The position numbers and the translations under genes were made by a program. A stretch of DNA of 64,000 nt, taken from the NCBI RefSeq assembly GCF_036195045.1, contig NZ_CP108100.1, positions 6,510,001 through 6,574,000 on the forward strand. Reading direction: 5' to 3'. The notes below the pieces were generated by a model that saw only the letters and a program-made list of their open reading frames with translations, searched no databases and was not told where the DNA came from. Within the stretch, counting starts at the first letter, position 1. Each line of letters opens with the position of its first letter. Below, piece by piece: positions 37,037-46,438 of the stretch. The DNA is from Streptomyces sp. NBC_00236. Lineage in GTDB: Bacteria > Actinomycetota > Actinomycetes > Streptomycetales > Streptomycetaceae.

Positions 37037-40000
37037 TTGGGCTGGCGCGAGGAGATCACCACGGCGGTCGACGAATGGATCGCCGTGGAAGGGGGAGCAG
37101 GTCAGCGCCCGCGATGGCGAAGGATCGGCCGCGCGGCCCGGGCCGGCGAGCCGGGTCGCTATGCAGTGGATCTTCGCGGCACCGAACTCAACCCCGACCA
37201 GCTCGAAAGCCTGCGCCTCGCCGGGCCCGAGGAATCGGGTGTGGATGCCGGCTTCGCTGTCACCGAAGCCATGCAGAGCGGTTCGGCGCTGACCGTCAGA
37301 GTCGCCGAGTTCGCGGACCCGGTCGACCCTTTCCTTTGGGTTCTGCAACAGCCCCCCACCTTTCTGCTGGAAGCCTTGAGGGACGGCATCGCCGGGTTGG
37401 GGGACACTCCGCTCGGCAGCCTGCTTGCTTCCGGCAGCCCCGCCGGAGCGCCGGCCCGGACCGAGGCACCGGCCGGCCTCTTCCCCGAGCAGAAGGAGGC
37501 GTACCGCGCCTGTCTGGGAACCGGCGTACGCCTCGTGTGGGGGCCACCCGGCACAGGGAAGACGATGGTGCTCACACTGGCCATCGGCGATCTGATGGCC
37601 GCAGGCAAGAGGGTCCTGCTCGTCTCCGCGACCAACATCGCCGTGGACAACGCCCTGAAGGGGGTCCTGAGGGGACACCGCCACAACAGCGGAGACGTCG
37701 TCCGCGTGGGACCGCCCCAGCTGAAGGAGATCGCTGACGACCCGCAGGTGTCCCTTCCTCTCATGGTCCGGGCCCGGCTGGCCGACGTCGAGGGCCGGCG
37801 TGCCCGGGTGTCAGTGGAACTGCTGGACATCCGAAGCCGCGCGGAGGATCTGGCGGAGCTGGAGGCTGGCCTCGTACGGTTCGACGCGGAAGCCTATGCG
37901 CAGGCCAGGGGCTTGGTGGCCGAGCCATTCGGTGATGCGGCGTCGCGTGATGTACGGGTGACGGAGCTGAAGAAGGCCGCCCGGGAGGCCGGCCAGACCC
38001 TGGCAGCGGCCGAACAGGACCTGAGCAGGGCGCTGAAGGACCGGGACGACGCCGAGGATTCGCGCCACCTCTGGAAGCAGGTCGACGCTCTTCTCGACGA
38101 GGCCGACGGGGTGGAACATGCCGCCACGGCAGCCGAGTCCGCCGCTCTTCAGAGCCAGGAGGGGCTGCGCGAGGCGCAGCGCGCCCTGCGCGAGGTCGAG
38201 AATCGGACAGGGCTCGCCAAGCTGCGTTCACGAGCTGAGCGAACCGAGGCCCAGGCCGCGTGCAGTGAGGCGGGAGTCCAGTTCCGAGAGGCACACGACC
38301 ATGCCCTCAAGGCCCGCGACATCGCGGATCGCCGCCGGGCCCAGATCGCGGTCCAGGCCGAGGAGATGACTCGGGCGATCCCCGTCTCCGGCACCGAGAT
38401 CGACCGGCGTGACAAGGCGGCGCGCGGCGCCGCCACCCGCCACCGGACGCTCACCCGGTCCCTGGGCGAATTTCGCTCGGCTCTCGCCACGGCCGAGGAC
38501 GAAGCCGGGCGCGCGCACCTCGCCGAGACGCTCATCGCCACTGCCGAGGAACAGGGCTGGCCGGCCCGGCACGGGAAGGCCGTGGCCCTGCGTCCCGTGG
38601 TCGCCTCCGAAGCGGCTCGAAAGGGTCATCTGGAGGAGCGTTACAGGCAGATTCAGGAGGAGTACGAGCGCCTCGCCCGTGACGCGCAGGGCGAGATCAT
38701 CAAGAATGCCCGTCTCGTTGCCACGACCCTGGCCCGCTTCCGTACCAACCGGCACGTCTTCTCCGGCCACTACGACGTGGTCCTCATCGACGAGGCCGGC
38801 GCCGCCTCCTTGCCCGAGGTCCTGCTCGCCGTCGCCCACGCCCAACAGGCTGCCGTGCTTCTCGGCGACTTCATGCAGCTGGGCCCGGTCGTTCCCCGGG
38901 CGTTGAAGGACAAAAGACGCCCTGACATCCAGCGCTGGCTGGTTCCGGACGTGTTTCGGCACTGCGGAATCACCGACCCGGCGGCAGCGCGGACACATCC
39001 CGCCTGTACGACCCTGGTGACCCAGAACCGGTTCGGTCGTGCCGTGATGGGCCTCGTGAACGGCCTGGCCTACGGCGGTGTGCTCCAGGCCGGACCCGTC
39101 GTACGGAGCCCCAGGAGCCCCGAGGACCCGGAGATCGTCCTCATCGACACCGACGGACTCCACGAACTCGCCCATGTCCATCTCACGGGCCCGAGCAAGG
39201 GCTGGTGGCCCGCGGGCCCCCTCATCTCCCGGGCCCTGATCGATCTGCACGGCGGGGACGGCGAGACCACAGGCGTCGTGACCCCGTACGGAGACCAGGC
39301 CGAGGCCACACTGGAGGCGCTTCGCGACATCGAACGTGATGGTGGTCCGAGCGCCGAGGTCGGCACCGCGCACCGGTTTCAGGGCCGGGAGTTCCCCATC
39401 GTCGTCTTCGACACAGTCGAGGGCGAACACAGCCGGCCGCTGTGGATGGCGAAGGCATCGCGCGCGCCGGAGGCGAGCGATTGGATGCGCAGCGGGATCA
39501 GGCTGTTCAACGTGGCCATGACCCGCGTACAGACTCGCGTGTACGTCATCGCGAGCGGCACACGCATCCGGGAGGTGGCACGGAAGGCGCCGCACTCCCC
39601 GTTCGGACAGCTGGACGCCCTCATCGGCACGTCCGGAGTGCGGGTTCTCCCCGCCAAGTCTCTGATCACGCCGCCCGAGCTGAACGTGCCACGCGGGGAG
39701 TTCGGCGACCGTCTGGCAGAGGTCCTCTCACGGCACGTGGAGGTCAGTGATGTCGACGACGAGACGACGTTCTACACGTCCTTCGTCGCCGCCATCAGAA
39801 GCGCGCGGACATCACTGTGGCTGTGGACCCCCTGGGTGGCCAGGCGCGTCCGGATGATCCTTCCGGAGCTGCGCGCGGCGGTCGACCGGGGTGTACGGGT
39901 GACCGTTTTCGTCCGCGACCCCAGCGACCAGCTTCAGAAGAAGCCGGCGAACCTGTCTCTCGTTGAGGACCTGCGTGCGGTCGTCCATACGGTCGTCCCG

Positions 40001-40336
40001 ATGCACGTCATGCACCAGAAGATCGTGGTCGTGGATGAAAGGACCGTGATGCTCGGCAGCCTCAACGCCCTGTCACAGAGCTGGACCCGCGAGGTGATGG
40101 TGACCATGCGCGGCGCCTATTTCGCCCGCAAGATCCTCACTCACGAGCATGCCGAGATCTTCGCCCGCCCGCCGAAGTGCCCCCGGTGCGGACAGGAGGA
40201 CATCGAGATCAGGCGCGGTGCGAAGGAGAACTGGTACTGGCGCTGCTACAACAGCCAGTGCCCGACGGGTGGCGGCAACAAGGCATGGAAGAAGGACATC
40301 GACCTCTGGCGCCGGCCGGGCAGCGCACAACGGTAG
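37037..40336 (+). CDS. SF1 helicase-PLD nuclease-zinc ribbon fusion, Mokosh type II (MkoC)-like defence protein
   Basis: A 1099-residue, apparently intact protein. The N-terminal 150 residues are unassigned. Then comes an SF1 (Upf1/COG1112-like) helicase core: Walker A GPPGTGKT (169-176), a coiled-coil insertion of roughly 240-520, Walker B LIDEAGAAS, GDFMQLGPV, the motif VGTAHRFQGREFPIVVFD, and NVAMTR. A C-terminal phospholipase-D-type domain carries a full HxKx4Dx6GSxN motif (H993, K995, D1000, N1010). A four-cysteine ribbon follows (C1048, C1051, C1070, C1075). Helicase plus PLD in one chain is the architecture of type II Mokosh, an anti-phage system. TTG 37037 is supported by AAGGGGGA. 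It stands alone among gene fragments. Confidence 0.82.
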   Translation: MGWREEITTAVDEWIAVEGGAGQRPRWRRIGRAARAGEPGRYAVDLRGTELNPDQLESLRLAGPEESGVDAGFAVTEAMQSGSALTVRVAEFADPVDPFLWVLQQPPTFLLEALRDGIAGLGDTPLGSLLASGSPAGAPARTEAPAGLFPEQKEAYRACLGTGVRLVWGPPGTGKTMVLTLAIGDLMAAGKRVLLVSATNIAVDNALKGVLRGHRHNSGDVVRVGPPQLKEIADDPQVSLPLMVRARLADVEGRRARVSVELLDIRSRAEDLAELEAGLVRFDAEAYAQARGLVAEPFGDAASRDVRVTELKKAAREAGQTLAAAEQDLSRALKDRDDAEDSRHLWKQVDALLDEADGVEHAATAAESAALQSQEGLREAQRALREVENRTGLAKLRSRAERTEAQAACSEAGVQFREAHDHALKARDIADRRRAQIAVQAEEMTRAIPVSGTEIDRRDKAARGAATRHRTLTRSLGEFRSALATAEDEAGRAHLAETLIATAEEQGWPARHGKAVALRPVVASEAARKGHLEERYRQIQEEYERLARDAQGEIIKNARLVATTLARFRTNRHVFSGHYDVVLIDEAGAASLPEVLLAVAHAQQAAVLLGDFMQLGPVVPRALKDKRRPDIQRWLVPDVFRHCGITDPAAARTHPACTTLVTQNRFGRAVMGLVNGLAYGGVLQAGPVVRSPRSPEDPEIVLIDTDGLHELAHVHLTGPSKGWWPAGPLISRALIDLHGGDGETTGVVTPYGDQAEATLEALRDIERDGGPSAEVGTAHRFQGREFPIVVFDTVEGEHSRPLWMAKASRAPEASDWMRSGIRLFNVAMTRVQTRVYVIASGTRIREVARKAPHSPFGQLDALIGTSGVRVLPAKSLITPPELNVPRGEFGDRLAEVLSRHVEVSDVDDETTFYTSFVAAIRSARTSLWLWTPWVARRVRMILPELRAAVDRGVRVTVFVRDPSDQLQKKPANLSLVEDLRAVVHTVVPMHVMHQKIVVVDERTVMLGSLNALSQSWTREVMVTMRGAYFARKILTHEHAEIFARPPKCPRCGQEDIEIRRGAKENWYWRCYNSQCPTGGGNKAWKKDIDLWRRPGSAQR

Positions 40337-40479
40337 CTCACCGGGAGCTGCGCGGGACGCCCTCCGCCGGGCGTGGCCGCGATACGTACGCGGCCCTTCT
40401 CGGTGACCACCCTTCGTGAACGCGGGTGAACCGCGTGAGCTCCTGGGGTCGGGCATCCGTGCCAGACGTCACGTTCGGT

Positions 40480-40755
40480 CTGCTTGTCGGCGTGTGTACC
40501 CTCCTGAGTGAACTCCCCGACGTCCCGGTCGTCTCGCATCCTGCCTTCGCCGCCAGGGGCCTCGGCTGGGCACACGCCCATGATGACGGCACACCGTTGG
40601 CCACCCTCGCCCTGTCCGGGGCCCGTGCGCTGACCGGTTTCCACGACGGCCAGGGCGCTGAATGGAGACGGGAGGCCTGGGCATCGGTGGGACTGTTGCG
40701 GGACGAGCTGCCCCCACGGTCGGCGTCCGCAGCGTGGCCCGGCAGCTTGAGGGAC
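40480..40755 (+). pseudogene. Fragment resembling JetD/TIGR02679 of Wadjet systems
   Basis: The rightward frame contains VVSHPAFAARGLGWAHAHDD, then GTPLATLAL, and later EWRREAWASVGLLRDELP. This order recalls the mid-region of TIGR02679 proteins (JetD, the Wadjet nuclease), which have an AARxxGDAHxxDxGTPLA segment followed by RRxxWxxxGVxxDxL. Neither the N-terminal nor the C-terminal Toprim-like part is present. The frame then runs antisense into the MFS gene. The identification rests on memory of the family pattern. Confidence 0.4.
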
Positions 40756-40800
40756 AGCGGTCGGGCAGCGCCCAAGGGCTGTCCCGATCCGGTGCAGCGG

Positions 40801-41985
40801 TCAGGGTTTCCCGCTCGAGTATCCGCCGAACGCCCGCATCGCGACGGCGCCCGCCAGCGGCCCCGGTGCCAGGAGCAGGAAGGCATGGCGCCAGCCGATG
40901 GCCTCGGCCAGCAGGGGGGTGAGCTGGATGGTGATGACCGTCAGGGCGAAGCCGATGGCGGTCTGGGCGGTGAGGGCCGTTCCGATGTAGCGGTGGTCGG
41001 CGACCTCGCTCAGTGAGGTCGAGAACACCCCCGAGTCCGCGATCACCGCCGCGCCCCACAGCATGCAGAAGGCGAACAGGAACAGCGAGGAGGAGGGGAA
41101 GAAGAAGGGGGAGACCAGGCAGCACAGGCCGCTGAGGAGGAGAGCCGCCATGGCGGCGGGTGGGCGGCCGTAGCGGTCCGCGCCCCAGCCGCCGAGCAGG
41201 CAGCCGGCGACCCCGCCGAGGCCCATGGTGAGGAACACGGTGATCTCCACCGAGCCCGGAAGGCTCTTTGCGGCAGGCGTCGCCAGCAGGAAGGACGGGA
41301 TCCACGTCCACAGGGCGTAGAGCTCCCACATGTGCCCGAAGTAGCCGAGGTTGGCCAGCCGGGGCCCGCGCTCGGTGAACATGGTCAGCGCGTACCTGGG
41401 ATTGCGGGCCGGAGCGGACTTCGCCGCATAGGGGCCGGGCCGGACGAAGAGCAGGGCGATGACGGCACCCGCGAAGCCGGCCGCTGCGGCAGCGAGCAGA
41501 ACGTCACGCCAGCGCAGTGATCCCACCCCGGCGATCAGATGAGGGAGCGCGGAGCCGAGGGTGAGGGCGGCGATCAGGACGCCCATCGTCCTGCCCCGTC
41601 CGGCACTGCCGGACCAGGAGACCATCAGCTTCATGCCGGTGGGGTAGACCCCGGCGAGGAACATGCCCGTCAGGAAGCGCAGCGGGATGGCGACGGCCAA
41701 CTGGTCGGCGACGAGCGCCAGCACCACGGTGCAGACCGCGGCTGCCGCGGCACTGGCGGCCAGCAGACGCTGCGGCGGGATGCGGTCGGCCAGGTTCAGA
41801 GCGGCCGAGACCACGGCCCCGACGACGAAACCGATCTGTACCGAGGCCGTCAGCCATACCGCGCCCCCGGCAGTGAGTCCCCAGTCGGTCCGGAGGCTGG
41901 GAACCACCGCCGACATGGAGAACCACACGGCGAGGCCGAGCACCTGCACCGCGGCGATCGCACCGCGTTGCGCGACGTTGTTCAC
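40801..41985 (-). CDS. MFS transporter (CynX/NimT-like)
   Basis: About 394 residues, with twelve helices. MFS signatures include GGWGADRYGRPPAA in the central loop and RFLTGMFLAGVYPTGMKLM in the N-half. Substrate unknown. GTG 41985 is placed eight bases after AGGAG; another GTG two codons upstream is too close to that site. No neighbour hints at the substrate. It bounds the defence-like region on the right. Confidence 0.78.
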   Translation of the reverse strand: MNNVAQRGAIAAVQVLGLAVWFSMSAVVPSLRTDWGLTAGGAVWLTASVQIGFVVGAVVSAALNLADRIPPQRLLAASAAAAAVCTVVLALVADQLAVAIPLRFLTGMFLAGVYPTGMKLMVSWSGSAGRGRTMGVLIAALTLGSALPHLIAGVGSLRWRDVLLAAAAAGFAGAVIALLFVRPGPYAAKSAPARNPRYALTMFTERGPRLANLGYFGHMWELYALWTWIPSFLLATPAAKSLPGSVEITVFLTMGLGGVAGCLLGGWGADRYGRPPAAMAALLLSGLCCLVSPFFFPSSSLFLFAFCMLWGAAVIADSGVFSTSLSEVADHRYIGTALTAQTAIGFALTVITIQLTPLLAEAIGWRHAFLLLAPGPLAGAVAMRAFGGYSSGKP

Positions 41986-42172
41986 GAACACCTCTCCTGG
42001 GCCGAGCTTTCGTCTCCCCGGCCGGCCCGCGCACGCGGCGGCCCAAGGCCGACCCTAATGGCCCCGGCCGCGGGCGGACGCGAGGTGCCACCTCCAGGCG
42101 CTTGGGGCGTCGCGTACGGGACGAAGCCTGTGGCGGGCCGCGAGGGTGCCCTCCATGAGGGGGCGTTCAGCT

Positions 42173-44800
42173 TCAGGCAGCTGCCTCCTTCTCATTTCGT
42201 CGGAGGGCGTCGCGTAGCCGCGCCGCCTGGGTCACCAGGCGGGACTTGCCGCCGCGGCTCGCTGTCGCAGCGAGCCCGGCCGGTTCCGGTGAACCGGCTC
42301 CGCACTGCTCCACGCACTCGGCAGCCGTCGCCAGGAGATCTCCGGTGCCGCGCGGATCAGCCGTGCTCGTGAGGAGGGCCGGCAGTACGGCTGCCAGCAC
42401 GGCCCAGGTCGTCGCGCAGGCTCCCGTCGCCGCAGCGGTGCGCAGCGAGTCGGCGAGCCGGCTGGGCTTGACCGTGCCCAGGCCGATCAGCTCGGCCAGG
42501 TCGCCGCCGAGGCGCAGGGCGTTCAGGTCGCCCCGGGCGGCCAGGGTGAGGAGCGCGTCCACGGCCCGCAGCCGGTCCTCCGGGTACCGGGCACAGAGTC
42601 CGGCAGCGAGGGCGAGGTGCAGGGCCGGGCCGGCAGGTCCACCGGCCGCCGCCAACAGCGGGAGTGCGGTGGCCCCCGCGCGCGCTTCCTGGGCGGCGGC
42701 GGCCGTGACGAGCGGCAGCCACCAGGCGGCCAGGGTTTCGCGGTCCTCGGGCAGGACGGCGATCAGTGGAGCGTCCTCGCCGCCGTCCCAGCAGAGGTCC
42801 ACCGCCTGGCGGGCACCCGCCAGTTCGCGGAACGCGTCCGGGAATCCGCGCAGCACAGCCGTGCGTTCGCCGGTGTCCATCACGAGCCGGGCGGGGGTCC
42901 CACCACCGTAGGCGTACCGCTCCGCTCCGGCAGTACGCCGGGTGAGGGGCACCGGCTGCCCGGCGGCGCCGAGCCAGGAGGCCAGCCGGTCGCCCGCGGG
43001 CGTACCGAGGGCGGCAGCCAGGGGCAGGGCGGTCGTGTCACGCTGGACCCGGAGCAGAGCCTGGCCGAAGTCCGCCGGGGCCGGGTCCTCGCCCAGGCGG
43101 TCGTACTCGGCCAGCCGCGCGATCAGCACGCGGGGGGCCAGGGTGCCGGATTCCGTGGTGGGCGTGGCGAGCAGGAAGGGCAGCGGCCGGGACGTGATGC
43201 GCAGCGCGGCCTCTTTGACGCGCGCGTGGGTGACGGCACGCAGTGCGGTGTGGGAGCAGTCGGAGCGCCACGACACGAGGGCCGGAGGCGGTTCGGCGGT
43301 CGGCGGCATGTCCAGCACGGCAGCGGCGACGTGCTCCAGGCCGGGCAGTTCATGCGTGTAGTAGTGAGCCTGCGCAGGATCGAGCCAGAAGCGGCCTGCC
43401 AGAGCGGGCCGCAGCGCCTCGGCGAGGGCTGCACGGTCCCGGTGGGCGTGGCGGACCAGTCCGTCCAGTGCGCGTTCGAACTCCTCGACGGTGGCGGTGC
43501 GGCCGTGGACGATGGCCGCGACGAGCTCGACGGCCTCGGCGACCGTCTCCGGAGCGGGGGCGAGCCGGACCGGGACCGGAGCCGGCGGCAGGATCTCCTC
43601 GTAGGTGCCGGTCTCCTCGTCGGGGGCGGCGTCCGGGCCGAAGAGCTCCACCGCACGGGCACGGTGGGTCGGGCTCAGCAGCCGGGCGCGGTCGCCGAGT
43701 TCGGCGCGCAGGGCGGGATCGTCGGTGAGGTGCGCGGCAACCAGCTTCAGCGCCCGCTCCTGGATCTCGGTGTCCGCGTGGCCGAAGGCCTCGGCGAGCT
43801 CAGGCAGCAGTTCGGGGGCAGCGGCAGGACAGCGGGCGAGTTCCTTGCCGATCAGGACGAGCTGGGCGCGGACCAGCTTCTTCTCGGGGCGGAAGAGGAC
43901 GGCGCTCGACATCTCGGCAAGCATGCGCGGGGTCAGGAGGCCCGATGCCGCGAGCCGGGCGAGGGTGCGCTGGGCGCTCCCGGACACGGCGGAGGGGGCG
44001 TCGGCGGCCAGCGCGATCCAGTCGGCGGCCCGTTCCTGCTCTTCCTCAGTGGTCGGGCGAAGAGCCTCCAGGATCGCCTGGTACGGCCGTAGTTGAGCAG
44101 CCTTGCCACCCCGCAACAGCCTGGCGACGCACCCGTCCAACAGCGCGGTGCGCTCCACGTGCCCCTCGTCGGCCAGGGTGGCCAGCGCGGTCGGCCAGTG
44201 GTGGGTGTGCCCCGGCTCCAGGTTCCAGGCGAAGGAACGGACCGGTTCGGCGGTCGTGAAGAGGCACGGGACGAGTGTGGCGACGTACGGGTCCTTGCGC
44301 AGGGCGAACACGAGCGGGGCGCTGGTCGACGCCATGGCCGCCGACCAGCCCTCGACGCAGCCGTCGGTGGTGGGCGTCGGACAGCCTGCGAGCCGCACCA
44401 GTTCGCGGATCAGCGGGTAGTCCGCCTCGGCGGTGGCGGACCGGGCGGCCAGTCGGTGAGCGAGGTCGCCCAGCCACTTCGGGTCCCGGCCGGCCAGTAC
44501 GTCGAGCAGTGCCGCGGTCGGCGGCAGCGGCATCCAACGGCGCAGATCGGCGGCTCCGATCCAGGCGGCCGCCGCTGCGGCGCCGGAGTTGCAGCCTGCT
44601 CCCGCAACCACCAGGGCCGGGTTCATCAGGTTCCGGTCCTGCCAGTGCTCCGAGCGGGAGGAACGCAGCGTGCGGCGCAGTTCCTTCAGGCCGGTGAGCA
44701 GGACCCGGCGGTGCGCGGGTTCCAGTGGCTCGAGCAGTCCCGGCAGTTGGGCGGTGCGGCCTGCCCGTACGGCTTCGAGGACGTCGTCGATAGCGTTCAA
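42173..44800 (-). CDS. DUF6493 family protein (HEAT-like helical repeats)
   Basis: A large 875-residue cytosolic protein rich in Ala/Leu helices, resembling HEAT-type solenoids (ERALKLVAAHLTDDPALRAEL). It matches the DUF6493 type that accompanies SWIM zinc-finger proteins in Streptomyces. Molecular role unknown. The start is taken as TTG 44800, which overlaps the SWIM gene stop (TTGA) and has CCGGAG seven bases upstream. The frame remains open further upstream inside the SWIM gene, but that part is not homologous. Confidence 0.75.
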   Translation of the reverse strand: MNAIDDVLEAVRAGRTAQLPGLLEPLEPAHRRVLLTGLKELRRTLRSSRSEHWQDRNLMNPALVVAGAGCNSGAAAAAAWIGAADLRRWMPLPPTAALLDVLAGRDPKWLGDLAHRLAARSATAEADYPLIRELVRLAGCPTPTTDGCVEGWSAAMASTSAPLVFALRKDPYVATLVPCLFTTAEPVRSFAWNLEPGHTHHWPTALATLADEGHVERTALLDGCVARLLRGGKAAQLRPYQAILEALRPTTEEEQERAADWIALAADAPSAVSGSAQRTLARLAASGLLTPRMLAEMSSAVLFRPEKKLVRAQLVLIGKELARCPAAAPELLPELAEAFGHADTEIQERALKLVAAHLTDDPALRAELGDRARLLSPTHRARAVELFGPDAAPDEETGTYEEILPPAPVPVRLAPAPETVAEAVELVAAIVHGRTATVEEFERALDGLVRHAHRDRAALAEALRPALAGRFWLDPAQAHYYTHELPGLEHVAAAVLDMPPTAEPPPALVSWRSDCSHTALRAVTHARVKEAALRITSRPLPFLLATPTTESGTLAPRVLIARLAEYDRLGEDPAPADFGQALLRVQRDTTALPLAAALGTPAGDRLASWLGAAGQPVPLTRRTAGAERYAYGGGTPARLVMDTGERTAVLRGFPDAFRELAGARQAVDLCWDGGEDAPLIAVLPEDRETLAAWWLPLVTAAAAQEARAGATALPLLAAAGGPAGPALHLALAAGLCARYPEDRLRAVDALLTLAARGDLNALRLGGDLAELIGLGTVKPSRLADSLRTAAATGACATTWAVLAAVLPALLTSTADPRGTGDLLATAAECVEQCGAGSPEPAGLAATASRGGKSRLVTQAARLRDALRRNEKEAAA

Positions 44801-46206
44801 CGTGTGGCTCCGGAGGTGGTGGTGGTCGCGCTGGTGGAGGTGTTTGCTGCTCTCCAGGCCATCCGGGTGGCGAGCGCGTGCTTGCAGGGGCCGCGGCGGC
44901 CCCGGTAGTCCGCCCACCACTGGCAGGTGCAGCTCAACGCGCCGCCTGACCCGCGCACCTGGTAGCGGCGTTCACCGGAGACCACGACGGCGGTCCCGGG
45001 CCGCTCCACGGTGACCGCGCCCGCCTCCAGCAGGGTGCGGGCGGCGACCAGCCGGGGATTGTGCCGCTCTGCCTGCCGGGCGTCGTAGGGGAGTTCGCGG
45101 TGGAAGTAGGCGGCCTCGGCGATGTCGTAGCCGACGCGGCCGGCCGTACCGAGGCGGACGAGAGCGGCCCGGACGCGGTCCACGGTGAGCCCGGACTGCT
45201 GGGCGAGGTCTGCAGGATCGATGCGTGGCTCCCACGCGAGCAGGACGGAGACCAGATCGGCGTCCTGGGCCGCCGCGTCGCCGGCAAGGGCTTCCAGGAC
45301 ACCGCCTTCACCGGAGAACCCGCGGTCGGGCTCCGGGGAGAGGGTGAGTGTGAGCCGCATTCCCGGCAGCCCGACCTCCCAGGCGGAGGCGGTGGGGTGG
45401 GCGCCGTCCGGCGCCGGGCCGTATACGCGCAGGCCGGTCGCGTGCCGCAGCACCCGCTGGAGTGCGGCGAGACGTTCGGGGCCGGGCAGACAGACCGCGC
45501 CGGGGACCGGTCGGGTGGTGGGGCGCAGCGTGCGACCTGCGGCAACCACCCACAGGGGGCCGGTCGTGGCGCCGGCACCCGTCGCGGTGCGCGGGAGGGA
45601 ACGGAGGAAGCGCGTCGTCTCTGCGGCGGTCAGCTCTCCCCGCAGATCGAAGCCGGCGGTCACGGCCTGGGACTCGGCGAATCCGCGCAGCCAGCGCTCC
45701 GGGAGCGGGACCTTCTTCTCGACGACCGGCCCGTCGAGGGTGGTCACCGCCATCTCGTCGGGGCCCACCCTCAGGTGCAGCGGATCGTCTCCGCTCAGCC
45801 GGGACAGCGCCTCACGCAGCGGGTTGTTGACATCGACGTTGGTGGTTCCGTGGCCGGTGTCGGCGCCGCACAGCCCGTCGGGGAGCACATCGAGCCGGGC
45901 GTACACGCCGCAGCACCCGGAGAAGGACTCGAAACGGAGCCGGTCGCCGTTGCCCGTCACCACCGGATCGAGCGAGGCGCGCAGGGTGCGCCGGTGGTAA
46001 CGGGCCGCGGCCACGTCCGCGACGGCGAGAAGTGCTCGCGCGGCCGCCTGAGGCGCGCTCAGGAACCCGGCGAAGAACTGCGGGTGGGCATCGGCACCGG
46101 CAGGGGTGAGCCCTCCCGCAGTCTCCAGACCGAGCAGCTGACCCGTCTCGGCGACGGTCAGCGAGGAGGCGCGTGCGTAGGCGAAGGTGTGTGCACTTCT
46201 TGTCAT
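44797..46206 (-). CDS. SWIM zinc-finger protein
   Basis: A 469-residue protein whose C-terminus carries the SWIM motif CxC...CxH (SCTCQWWADYRGRRGPCKHA, near residue 440). SWIM domains bind zinc and nucleic acid or protein partners. The bulk of the protein is unassigned but includes a winged-helix-like stretch (LAQQSGLTVDRVRAALVRLG). ATG 46206 lacks a strong ribosome site. It is translationally coupled to DUF6493. In other genomes SWIM proteins of this kind travel with MoxR ATPases and VWA proteins; neither is present here. Confidence 0.83.
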   Translation of the reverse strand: MTRSAHTFAYARASSLTVAETGQLLGLETAGGLTPAGADAHPQFFAGFLSAPQAAARALLAVADVAAARYHRRTLRASLDPVVTGNGDRLRFESFSGCCGVYARLDVLPDGLCGADTGHGTTNVDVNNPLREALSRLSGDDPLHLRVGPDEMAVTTLDGPVVEKKVPLPERWLRGFAESQAVTAGFDLRGELTAAETTRFLRSLPRTATGAGATTGPLWVVAAGRTLRPTTRPVPGAVCLPGPERLAALQRVLRHATGLRVYGPAPDGAHPTASAWEVGLPGMRLTLTLSPEPDRGFSGEGGVLEALAGDAAAQDADLVSVLLAWEPRIDPADLAQQSGLTVDRVRAALVRLGTAGRVGYDIAEAAYFHRELPYDARQAERHNPRLVAARTLLEAGAVTVERPGTAVVVSGERRYQVRGSGGALSCTCQWWADYRGRRGPCKHALATRMAWRAANTSTSATTTTSGATR

Positions 46207-46221
46207 GTCGGAGACGCTAGA

Positions 46222-46364
46222 CGGAGCCACTGACAACACTGAGCGACGGGAGCCGCTGGCAACGTTGAGCGAGGGAGCCGCTGGCAACGTTGAGCGAGGG
46301 AGCCGCTGGCAACGTTGAGCGAGGGAGCCGCTGGCAACGTTGAGCGACGGGAGCCGCTGCCCCC
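46222..46364. repeat. 25-bp tandem repeats upstream of the SWIM gene
   Basis: Three identical 25-bp units (46273-46297, 46298-46322, 46323-46347) follow a 26-bp unit at 46247-46272. Divergent partial units flank them at 46222 and 46348. Each complete unit contains GCTGGCAACGTTGAGCGA with a central AACGTT palindrome. The array ends 16 bp from the SWIM start codon. Confidence 0.9.
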
Positions 46365-46438
46365 GGACTCCGCGAGCGGGACGCCTGAACCGGTGACCCT
46401 CAGCCGCGGAAGCCACTCGGCCGTGATGCGGCAGCTTG

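Noticed and set aside
36457..37062. A 201-codon leftward ORF as an intact gene
   Set aside because: Homology-like sequence switches frame within it; better explained as a decayed helicase fragment.
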